A stretch of 64,000 nucleotides of DNA from JAFAGO01 sp031987605 (GTDB taxonomy: Bacteria; Bacteroidota; Bacteroidia; Flavobacteriales; Weeksellaceae): assembly GCA_031987605.1 (NCBI GenBank), contig DALZZF010000002.1, positions 124,001 through 188,000 on the forward strand, in the 5' to 3' direction. Position 1 is the first letter of the stretch. Every line of letters starts with the position of its first letter. Shown one piece after another: positions 9,347 to 16,785 of the stretch. The notes beneath the pieces were generated by a model. It did no database searches. It was not told where the DNA came from and saw nothing but the letters and a program-made list of their open reading frames with translations. The translations under genes were made by a program, and so were the position numbers.

Positions 9347-9373
9347 ACAAAAAGGTGTTTTAACACTTTTTTT
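9347..9373. terminator. Hairpin with A/T flanks, possible bidirectional terminator
   Basis: AAAAAGGTGTT faces AACACTTTTTT around a minimal loop. No gene ends directly here on either strand; it may belong to the decayed element to its left. Confidence 0.4.
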
Positions 9374-9530
9374 GTAAATTTAATATAGGGGGATTATGAG
9401 TTTCTTCAAATTTATTTCAATAATCAGATGTTTAAGTTTTGCTTAAAGTAAATAATAAACACCTACACCTTTATGTGTTTCATAAAAAGAGTTACTTGAA
9501 ATACGGACAAATTAAGGATGATTCTTTAAA

Positions 9531-9570
9531 CAAAAAACTCTAATTGATTATATATCAGTCAGAGTTTTTA
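9531..9570 (-). terminator. Terminator after tRNA-Leu
   Basis: Read on the minus strand, AACTCT pairs with AGAGTT around an inner TGAT/ATCA stem, followed by TTTTTG. It lies about ten bases beyond the tRNA 3' end. Confidence 0.8.
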
Positions 9571-9579
9571 AATTAAAAG

Positions 9580-9661
9580 TACCCGAGACTGGACTCGAAC
9601 CAGCACACCGCGAAGGCACTGCCACCTGAAGACAGCGTGTCTACCATTTCACCACTCGGGC
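9580..9661 (-). tRNA. tRNA-Leu (anticodon CAG)
   Basis: The cloverleaf folds by eye. The acceptor arm GCCCGAG pairs with CTCGGGT, and the discriminator is A. The D stem is GTG/CAC. The anticodon stem CTGTC/GGCAG holds loop TTCAGGT, so the anticodon is CAG. A long class II variable arm (TGCCTTCGCGGTG) and a T arm with GGTTCGAGTCC follow. Length is 82 bases and CCA is not encoded. It reads CUG leucine codons. Confidence 0.95.
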
Positions 9662-9837
9662 AGAAATTTTTGTGGCTTCAAAGGTATAAATATTTTGAGT
9701 TTCTTACAATTTTCTATAGCTTTTTTCGACACTTGAAAAATCATTTTCTAAAGTTTTAAAAATTAAAGCATTCTTAATTCTCAATATGAGACAATAATTT
9801 ATTACCTTTACAATTCTCAACAATTAAACTATTTCTT

Positions 9838-12093
9838 ATGATTTTCAGAACGGCTCTATTTGCATTTCTCATCACATTTAATTTTGGGTTTTCACAACAA
9901 AAAACACCAATATATCTCGATGATTCCCAGCCTGTTGAAAAAAGGGTGGAAGATGCACTTTCAAAAATGACACTTGATGAAAAAATAGCCATGATTCATG
10001 CGCAGTCAAAATTCAGTTCTCCCGGAGTTGCCCGACTTGGAATTCCCGGATTTTGGACAACCGACGGTCCGCATGGAATACGCCCCGAAGTTCTTTGGGA
10101 CGAATGGGATCAGGCAGGATGGACCAATGATTCCATTATTGCTTATCCGGCTTTAACTGCGCTTTCTGCAAGCTGGAACAAGGAAATGTCGCATTTGTAC
10201 GGGAAATCTTTGGGGGAAGAAGCACGCTTCAGAGGAAAAGATATTCTTCTTGGTCCCGGAGTAAATATCTACAGAACACCATTAAACGGTAGAAATTTTG
10301 AATACATGGGCGAAGATCCATATCTTTCTTCCAAAATGGTGGTGCCTTATGTACAGGGACTTCAGAGCAATGGCGTTGCCGCTTGTGTAAAACATTACGC
10401 ATTAAACAATCAGGAAACCTACCGCCATACCAGCAATGTAATTCTGAGCGATCGTGCTTTGTACGAAATTTATCTTCCGCCATTTAAAGCTGCTGTTCAG
10501 GAAGGCGATGCATGGACGATTATGGGAGCATACGATTATTATAAAAATCAACAGGCTACACACAATCAATATCTTATTAATGATATTTTGAAAGGAGAAT
10601 GGGGATTTAAAGGAGCTGTGATTTCCGACTGGGGAGCAGCCAATAATACAGAACATGCCATTCACAACGGATTGGATCTGGAATTTGGATCCTGGACAGA
10701 CGGTTTAAGCAACGGAGCTTCCAATGCTTATGACAATTATTATCTCGCAAATCCATACAAAGCACTCATTAAATCAGGAAAAGTGGGGACAAAAGAATTG
10801 GACGATAAAGTGCGTCGCCTCCTTCGTCTTGCTTTCCATACCACGATGAATAAAAACCGCCCAATCGGTTCCATTGCCTCTGCAGATCACATCGCCGCAG
10901 CAAAGAAAATCGGTGAAGAAGGAATTGTATTATTGAAAAACGATCATCAAACATTACCGGTTAATCTTTCAGAAACTAAAAAAATTGCAGTTATCGGCGA
11001 AAATGCCATTAAAATGATGACCGTAGGTGGCGGAAGTTCATCCTTGAAAGTGAAATATGAGCAATCTCCTTTGGACGGAATTAAAAAACGTTTCGGAAAA
11101 AATGCCGAAGTCGTGTACGCACGCGGTTATGTAGGCGATACCACAGGAGAATATAATGGGGTGGTAACCGGTCAAAACCTTAAAGATGACCGGTCTCCAA
11201 AGGAAATTCTGGATGAAGCGGTAAAAGTAGCAAAAGATGCAGATTTTGTAATCTTTGTGGGCGGTCTGAACAAAAGCGATCATCAGGATGCCGAAGGAAT
11301 GGACCGCTTAAGTTTAGGACTTCCGTACAATCAGGATGAGGTTATTCGTGCTTTGGCAAAAGCAAATAAGAATTTTGCAGTTGTTTTCGTGAGTGGAAAT
11401 GCCGTGGCAATGCCTTGGATTAATGAAGTTCCAGCAATTGTTCAAGGTTGGTATTTGGGCTCGGAAGCAGGAAATGCATTGGCTTCTGTTCTTGCAGGAG
11501 ATGCCAATCCTTCCGGGAAATTGCCGTTTTCGTTCCCCGTAAAACTGGAGGACAACAGCGCGCATCAATTGGGTGAATATCCGGGAAATAAAAATGATAT
11601 TGCACAAGGCAAAGGAAAAGATCAGAAAAATCTCGTCAACATTCACTATAACGAAGATATTTTGGTAGGTTACCGTTGGCACGACACCAAAAAAATTAAA
11701 CCATTATTCAGTTTTGGTCATGGACTGAGTTACACCACTTTTGAATTTGGAAAATTATCGGCGGATAAAACCACGATCAATTCAAATGATACAGTCACCT
11801 TTACCGTTTCCGTGAAAAATACAGGGAAAAGGGCAGGAGCAGAAGTGGTTCAACTCTATATCAGCGATTTGAAATCTTCGCTTCCAAGACCTTTGAAAGA
11901 ACTCAAAGGATTTGAAAAAGTATACCTGAATCCCGGAGAAACCAAAACCGTTTCCATCAGCATCGACAAAACCGCTTTAAGTTTCTTTGATGACAAAAAA
12001 CACGACTGGGTTGCAGAACCCGGAGATTTTGAAGCATTGGTGGGAAGTTCTTCCTCCGACATCAAATCAAAAATAAAATTCACCTTAAAATAA
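9838..12093 (+). CDS. GH3 beta-glucosidase, exported
   Basis: This 751-residue enzyme has a signal peptide (MIFRTALFAFLITFNFGFSQ). The N-terminal barrel includes FWTTDGPHGIRPE, NFEYMGEDP, CVKHYALNNQE, and the nucleophile motif VISDWGA (Asp264). The alpha/beta domain has EEGIVLLKN and GGGSSSLKV, and a C-terminal fibronectin-like domain has NTGKRAGAEVVQLY. Domain order and length are standard for GH3 beta-glucosidases. There is no lipobox, so it is probably periplasmic. It stands alone between tRNA-Leu and a terminator, so it is not part of the Sus operon despite proximity. Substrate could be a beta-glucoside or another beta-linked sugar; the sequence does not decide. Confidence 0.92.
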   Translation: MIFRTALFAFLITFNFGFSQQKTPIYLDDSQPVEKRVEDALSKMTLDEKIAMIHAQSKFSSPGVARLGIPGFWTTDGPHGIRPEVLWDEWDQAGWTNDSIIAYPALTALSASWNKEMSHLYGKSLGEEARFRGKDILLGPGVNIYRTPLNGRNFEYMGEDPYLSSKMVVPYVQGLQSNGVAACVKHYALNNQETYRHTSNVILSDRALYEIYLPPFKAAVQEGDAWTIMGAYDYYKNQQATHNQYLINDILKGEWGFKGAVISDWGAANNTEHAIHNGLDLEFGSWTDGLSNGASNAYDNYYLANPYKALIKSGKVGTKELDDKVRRLLRLAFHTTMNKNRPIGSIASADHIAAAKKIGEEGIVLLKNDHQTLPVNLSETKKIAVIGENAIKMMTVGGGSSSLKVKYEQSPLDGIKKRFGKNAEVVYARGYVGDTTGEYNGVVTGQNLKDDRSPKEILDEAVKVAKDADFVIFVGGLNKSDHQDAEGMDRLSLGLPYNQDEVIRALAKANKNFAVVFVSGNAVAMPWINEVPAIVQGWYLGSEAGNALASVLAGDANPSGKLPFSFPVKLEDNSAHQLGEYPGNKNDIAQGKGKDQKNLVNIHYNEDILVGYRWHDTKKIKPLFSFGHGLSYTTFEFGKLSADKTTINSNDTVTFTVSVKNTGKRAGAEVVQLYISDLKSSLPRPLKELKGFEKVYLNPGETKTVSISIDKTALSFFDDKKHDWVAEPGDFEALVGSSSSDIKSKIKFTLK

Positions 12094-12140
12094 TATAAGA
12101 GGATTTCATAAGATTCCAATAGGGATAAAAAAGGGTTTGT

Positions 12141-12175
12141 AAAGGCTTCAGTTAAAAATACTGAAGCCTTTCTTT
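12141..12175 (+). terminator. Intrinsic terminator of the GH3 gene
   Basis: AAAGGCTTCAG and CTGAAGCCTTT form a perfect 11-bp stem with a 9-nt loop, followed by CTTTATT. Confidence 0.88.
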
Positions 12176-12190
12176 ATTATTAGAAAAAAT

Positions 12191-12425
12191 CATCGTTGAC
12201 CGATAAAAATTAGAAATACAATGAACAGGTCGCTCCTTTGGAGCTCTAATTATGGGAACGACTATAGTTTGCTCTCATGGAGCTCTGTATTAATACCATT
12301 GGGATTTACTGTTAATAGAAAAAAAATTAGCCCGTGAAAACAAAGCTCCAGAGGAGCGACCTGTTTATTTATCCTATTAATATTGTGTTTTTCGATTTGT
12401 TTATTTTTTTTATCGGACAACAATG
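12191..12425. mobile_element. MITE-like element, copy A, with TIRs and target duplication
   Basis: The ends are inverted: left CATCGTTGACCGATAAAAA, right TTTTTATCGGACAACAATG (17 of 19 match). Flanks 12182-12190 (AGAAAAAAT) and 12426-12434 (AAAAAAAAT) match at 8 of 9 bases, consistent with a 9-bp target duplication. Subterminal inverted arms containing CAGGTCGCTCC and GGAGCGACCTG are inside. There is no coding capacity. A second copy lies inverted at 41924-42168. It sits between GH3 and ppdK. Confidence 0.85.
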
Positions 12426-12598
12426 AAAAAAAATAGAAAACATTTTCCGGTTTAAATACCTATTTTCTGTGCCAAACTTTGCAGTTATGATAACTATCAG
12501 CGTTGATTAATATCAGTGAAATCATTGAGAATCACACAAGGAAATAGTGGTAATTTTAAACATCAAAAAAATCATTAATAATTAATAATTCAGATATT

Positions 12599-15382
12599 AT
12601 GGATACTTTATTAGAACCGCAAAAAAACTCAAAAGACAAATCAGGAAAGGACGTAAAATACGTCTATTCATTTGGGGGAGGCAAAGCCGATGGAAATGAA
12701 TCGATGAAAAACCTTCTTGGTGGAAAAGGCGCAAACCTGGCAGAAATGGCAGGACACCAAGATCTTAAACTTCCTGTTCCTCCCGGATTCACCATCACAA
12801 CAGAAGTGTGTACGTATTTTTACGACAACAAAAAAACATATCCTAAAACTTTAGAAAAAGAAATAAAAGCAGCCCTTGCCAACGTGGAAATACTGATGGG
12901 CAAAAAATTCGGGGATGCCAAAGATCCTTTATTGCTTTCTGTGCGTTCCGGAGCCAGAAGATCAATGCCGGGAATGATGGATACCGTTCTGAATATCGGT
13001 CTGAATGATGAAACAGTAGTCGGACTTATCGAAAAATCCGGCGATGAACGTTTCGCTTACGATGCTTACAGACGTTTGGTGATGATGTATGCCGATGTTG
13101 TTATTGAAAAAGCAGGCGGTCTTGAACCGGTAAAAGGAGTCGGAATCCGTAAATTAATGGATGAAAAACTCGAAAATCTTAAAAAGAAAAGAGGAGTAGA
13201 ACTCGATACTGAACTTTCCGCAGACGATTTGAAAAAACTGGTAAAAGAATTCAAATCCATGACTTCAAAATATTTGAAAGTGGATTTCCCTGAAACGCCT
13301 TGGGATCAGTTAATGGGCGGTGTGGGTGCCGTATTCGGTTCATGGAACGGAAAACGCGCTGTAGAATACAGAAGAATCGAAAGAATTCCTGATGAATGGG
13401 GAACTGCCGTGAACGTTCAGGCTATGGTTTTCGGAAATATGGGCGACGATAGTTGTACCGGTGTTGCCTTCACCAGAAATCCCGGAAACGGAGACAATCA
13501 TTTCTATGGTGAATATTTGGTAAATGCACAAGGTGAAGATGTGGTAGCAGGAATCAGAACTCCGGCTCCAATCAACAATAATTCCAAAAACGACCAGTCT
13601 GCGCACTTGGAAACTTTGGAAAAATTCATGCCGGAACAGTATAAAGAATTGGATGGCTTCCAGAAAAAACTGGAAAAACATTATAAAGACATGCAGGACA
13701 TTGAGTTTACCATCGAAAAAGGAAAACTCTTTATGCTCCAGTGTCGTGTCGGAAAACGTAACGGTGTTGCCGCTGTAAAAATGGCGACCGATATGTACAA
13801 AGAAAAACTGATTGATGCAGGAACTGCTATTTTAAGAGTTGCTCCAAATCAGTTGGTAGAATTGCTGCTTCCGATGATTGATCCTGATGCTGAGAAAAAA
13901 GACAAACCTATCGCAAAAGGACTTCCTGCCGGACCTGGTGGAGCTGTAGGTAGAGTGGTTTTCAGCTCCGAAGAAGCGGTAGAATGGGGATTGAGAGGTG
14001 AAAAAGTAATTCTCGTTCGTGAAGAAACTTCTCCAGAAGATGTGGACGGAATGCATAAATCTCAAGCCATTTTAACTTCAAAAGGAGGAATGACTTCTCA
14101 CGCTGCACTGGTTGCCAGAGGTTGGGGAAAATGCTGTATCGTAGGTTGTGGCGATGTGGAAATCATGGCTAAAGATAAAGTAATGATTACCAAATCCGGA
14201 CAGAAAATCCACGAAGGCGATTGGGTTTCTCTGAATGGAACTAAAGGGGTGGTGTATGATGGCGTTCTTCCGTTAAAAGCCGTAGATTTAAATCAGAATG
14301 AATCCTACAAAGCCTTAATGAAATTGGTGGACAAAGCAAAAGTTCTTTCCGTAAGAACCAATGCCGATACTCCTAAAGATGCAGAACAGGCTGCTTATTT
14401 TGGTGCTGAAGGAATCGGACTTTTCCGTACAGAACACATGTTCTATGGTGAAGGCAGCGAACATCCATTATTCCTACTTCGTAAAATGATTATGGCAGAT
14501 ACCGAAAAAGGCCGTAAAAAAGCACTGAACGAACTCGCAGTTTATGTAAAAAGAGACATCAAGGCAACGCTGAAAGTAATGGACGGAAAATCCGTAACCA
14601 TAAGACTTCTGGATCCGCCATTGCATGAATTCGTTCCTCATGATAAAGCGAAATTATTAGAACTCAGCAAAGAACTGGGAATCAGAATGAGCTTGCTGAA
14701 CAGAAGAATCCTCGCCCTTCACGAAAACAACCCGATGTTGGGACACCGCGGTGTACGTTTGGGAGTTTCTTATCCTGAAATTACCGAAATGCAGGTAAGA
14801 GCCATTTTTGAAGCAGCAGGTGAACTTCAGAAGGAAGGTAAAAAAGCATATCCTGAAATTATGATTCCTGTTACGATGGGACGCCACGAACTTCGTCACC
14901 AAAAAGAAATCGTAGACAGAGTATACCAAGAAGTATGCGACGAATTAGGACTAAAAGAAATTCCATACTTATATGGAACCATGATTGAAACCCCAAGAGC
15001 AGCACTGAAAGCCGATTCCATGGCGAAAGTAGCAGATTTCTTCAGCTTCGGAACCAATGACCTTACTCAAATGTCATTCGGATTCTCAAGAGACGATATC
15101 GGTGGTTTCCTTCCTAAATACCTTGATTTAAAACTTCTTCCGGACGATCCGTTCGTAACCATTGACCAAAGTGGTGTGGGAGAATTAATAAAAATCGCGG
15201 TAGAAAAAGGCCGTAGCGTAAAACCAAAATTAAAATTGGGAATCTGCGGCGAACATGGTGGCGATGCCGAATCCGTAAAATTCTGCCACAAATTGGGCAT
15301 GAATTACGTAAGTTGTTCACCATTTAGAGTTCCGATTGCAAGGTTGGCTGCAGCTCAGGCTGCAATAGAAGACGATCTGTAA
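12599..15382 (+). CDS. ppdK: Pyruvate, phosphate dikinase
   Basis: The enzyme interconverts pyruvate + ATP + phosphate with PEP + AMP + PPi. At 927 residues it is near the usual ~880-930. The N-terminal nucleotide-binding domain has GGKGANLAEMA and RSGARRSMPGMMDTVLN. The swivelling phosphohistidine domain has GGMTSHAALVARGWGKCC with catalytic His about 501. The C-terminal PEP/pyruvate barrel has GLFRTEHMFY and GICGEHGGD with catalytic Cys about 883. It is cytoplasmic. It is monocistronic: a MITE lies upstream and a strong terminator downstream. In anaerobic or glycolytic Bacteroidota it can work in either direction; direction here is unknown. Confidence 0.97.
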   Translation: MDTLLEPQKNSKDKSGKDVKYVYSFGGGKADGNESMKNLLGGKGANLAEMAGHQDLKLPVPPGFTITTEVCTYFYDNKKTYPKTLEKEIKAALANVEILMGKKFGDAKDPLLLSVRSGARRSMPGMMDTVLNIGLNDETVVGLIEKSGDERFAYDAYRRLVMMYADVVIEKAGGLEPVKGVGIRKLMDEKLENLKKKRGVELDTELSADDLKKLVKEFKSMTSKYLKVDFPETPWDQLMGGVGAVFGSWNGKRAVEYRRIERIPDEWGTAVNVQAMVFGNMGDDSCTGVAFTRNPGNGDNHFYGEYLVNAQGEDVVAGIRTPAPINNNSKNDQSAHLETLEKFMPEQYKELDGFQKKLEKHYKDMQDIEFTIEKGKLFMLQCRVGKRNGVAAVKMATDMYKEKLIDAGTAILRVAPNQLVELLLPMIDPDAEKKDKPIAKGLPAGPGGAVGRVVFSSEEAVEWGLRGEKVILVREETSPEDVDGMHKSQAILTSKGGMTSHAALVARGWGKCCIVGCGDVEIMAKDKVMITKSGQKIHEGDWVSLNGTKGVVYDGVLPLKAVDLNQNESYKALMKLVDKAKVLSVRTNADTPKDAEQAAYFGAEGIGLFRTEHMFYGEGSEHPLFLLRKMIMADTEKGRKKALNELAVYVKRDIKATLKVMDGKSVTIRLLDPPLHEFVPHDKAKLLELSKELGIRMSLLNRRILALHENNPMLGHRGVRLGVSYPEITEMQVRAIFEAAGELQKEGKKAYPEIMIPVTMGRHELRHQKEIVDRVYQEVCDELGLKEIPYLYGTMIETPRAALKADSMAKVADFFSFGTNDLTQMSFGFSRDDIGGFLPKYLDLKLLPDDPFVTIDQSGVGELIKIAVEKGRSVKPKLKLGICGEHGGDAESVKFCHKLGMNYVSCSPFRVPIARLAAAQAAIEDDL

Positions 15383-15411
15383 TATCTATTCATCTTATTA
15401 ATTTTGATTGA

Positions 15412-15447
15412 GCCTGCGCTGGAAATTTTCCAGCGCAGGCCTTTTTA
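15412..15447 (+). terminator. Strong intrinsic terminator of ppdK
   Basis: GCCTGCGCTGGAAA pairs perfectly with TTTCCAGCGCAGGC (14 bp, one-base loop if fully paired) and is followed by CTTTTT. Confidence 0.93.
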
Positions 15448-15865
15448 ATGCGTTTTTAATTACTACAAAGATTTCATTTCTCAGGAATGATGATTGTTCT
15501 TTTTTTGTTGAGTTGAAAACATTATGTTGGTGCAAAAGTGCATTACGGAGGAATGCTATCTATGTAGAAGATGTTTGAAAATAGGATTGGGGGCGCGCCG
15601 CAGGTGCGCTATCTTTTTGGAGAATATCATCTCGCATTTTATTTATTGAGGTCATACGATAATTTCATATTTTAACCTCAATTCGGGATTAGCTTTTTAA
15701 AACGCAAAGTCAAACAAAAAAAATAATGATTTGATTTTTAATATTTTAAGGTATACAAAGCCGTAAAAATTATTGAAATAATACAAGTTTTGTATTTCTT
15801 TTATAAACGAAGTGGCTTCTGTATTTCTTAAAAACATTTTAGAAATGAAAAAAGTCTTTGTCTTT
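15448..15865. other. Gene-free stretch
   Basis: No convincing coding sequence or promoter was found. A GC-rich patch GGGCGCGCCGCAGGTGCGC near 15590-15610 resembles the loop side of the GC-rich hairpin at 22857-22907 and may be a repeat remnant. Confidence 0.5.
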
Positions 15866-15907
15866 CATTGCGAGAAATGTAGTGCAACGAAGCGACGACG
15901 CAATCTC
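15866..15907. repeat. ATTGCGAG...GCAATCTC palindromic repeat fragment
   Basis: CATTGCGAG at the left and ACGCAATCTC at the right are imperfectly inverted, with a GAAGCGA core. It resembles the element inserted in mnmE (GTCATTGCTAGCGAAGCG at 61593). Confidence 0.5.
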
Positions 15908-15987
15908 ATTCAGTCCAAATTATCTTTGTCGAGATGCGTATAGCAGGACAAAAGTGGTGCATATTTTTAATCGTATTTAAAAAATTA

Positions 15988-16183
15988 AGGTCATCACTTA
16001 ACTTCATATATTAACATCTTTATAGCATTGCTTTTGCGTGCTTTTTGTCATTAGGAATCTCAACACGAATTGGCAAAAAATAGTTTAGATTGGTTAAGCC
16101 GAACTGCATTAGGTTTTCTGCGGAATGAAATCCGCTGTGTTTAAAAACTTTTTGTAAAAAAATGGAATATGTATTTATCTTAT
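15988..16183 (+). repeat. ~200-bp intergenic repeat, copy A (GTCATT..GGAATGA family)
   Basis: It aligns over its whole length with 54399-54596 in the same orientation, by eye over 80% identical. Shared landmarks are CTTAACTTCATATATTAA, TTGCTTTTGCGTG, CAACACGAATTGG and GTATTTATCTTA. An inner ~90-bp segment has inverted ends (GTCATTAGGAATCTCAAC and GTTTTCTGCGGAATGA). It is noncoding. Confidence 0.75.
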
Positions 16184-16200
16184 CGCTTTGTTAATCCTTA

Positions 16201-16268
16201 TTTAATTTTGGCTAAAGCCTTTCGCTTTCATTATTAGAAAATCGGCTGAAGCCCATTCCGATTGAGAC
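16201..16268. repeat. Intergenic repeat, GGCTAAAGCC family, copy 2
   Basis: TTTTGGCTAAAGCC at the left and GGCTGAAGCCCATTCCGATTGA at the right (in two stretches) correspond to the right end of the copy at 60982-61108. It lies just after the ~200-bp repeat and before mgsA. Confidence 0.6.
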
Positions 16269-16327
16269 AAAATAATCCTCCAATCCGGAAATTCCTTCAG
16301 CTCAATTCATTGAGAAAGAGGATAGCG

Positions 16328-16783
16328 TTATTGTATCTTCCTGTTCAGATAAGAAGAATAATCGGTGATTTCTTTTTCATATTCTGTCGACATATACGGT
16401 GAAGTAATCACAAAATCGGCAGTTGAAGAATCGCTCGCAATGATGGTATTCCAAACCACACAAAGTCGCAGAAATGCTTTTACATCGCTGTCGTGAGGTT
16501 GTGCTTCCATTGGATCCCAGAAGAAAATCACAACATCAATAATGCCTTCCGCAATCATGGCTCCCAATTGCTGATCGCCGCCAAGCGGTCCGCTCATTAC
16601 GCGTTTCACTTCAACACCCACTTCTTCCTGCACCATTTTTCCCGTGGTTCCGGTTGCAATGAGATAGTGCTGGGAAAGGATGGCTTTATGCTTTTTCACC
16701 CATTCCATCAGTTCATCTTTTTTGTGATCGTGGGCAACAAGAGCAATGGTCTTTTTTACTTTTAAAATGTTTTTAGACATCAT
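16328..16783 (-). CDS. mgsA: Methylglyoxal synthase
   Basis: The enzyme converts dihydroxyacetone phosphate to methylglyoxal and phosphate, a glycolytic bypass. The 151 residues match E. coli MgsA along nearly the whole length: IALVAHDHKKDEL (His/Asp site), ATGTTGKMVQ (phosphate binding), SGPLGGDQQLGA (catalytic Asp), FFWDPMEAQPHDSDVKA and TADFVITSP. It is cytoplasmic. The start is 2 bases after the stop of the GH92 gene, so the two are almost certainly co-transcribed. Coupling sugar release to this bypass is unusual and may relate to phosphate release during sugar-phosphate build-up. Confidence 0.96.
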   Translation of the reverse strand: MMSKNILKVKKTIALVAHDHKKDELMEWVKKHKAILSQHYLIATGTTGKMVQEEVGVEVKRVMSGPLGGDQQLGAMIAEGIIDVVIFFWDPMEAQPHDSDVKAFLRLCVVWNTIIASDSSTADFVITSPYMSTEYEKEITDYSSYLNRKIQ

Positions 16784-16785
16784 GA

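Noticed and set aside
9601..9661. Possible integrated element at tRNA-Leu (attachment site)
   Set aside because: No integrase and no second copy of the tRNA 3' end was found in the window.
12094..12598. Riboswitch or leader RNA before ppdK
   Set aside because: The stretch is accounted for by the GH3 terminator and the MITE; no known riboswitch motif was recognised.
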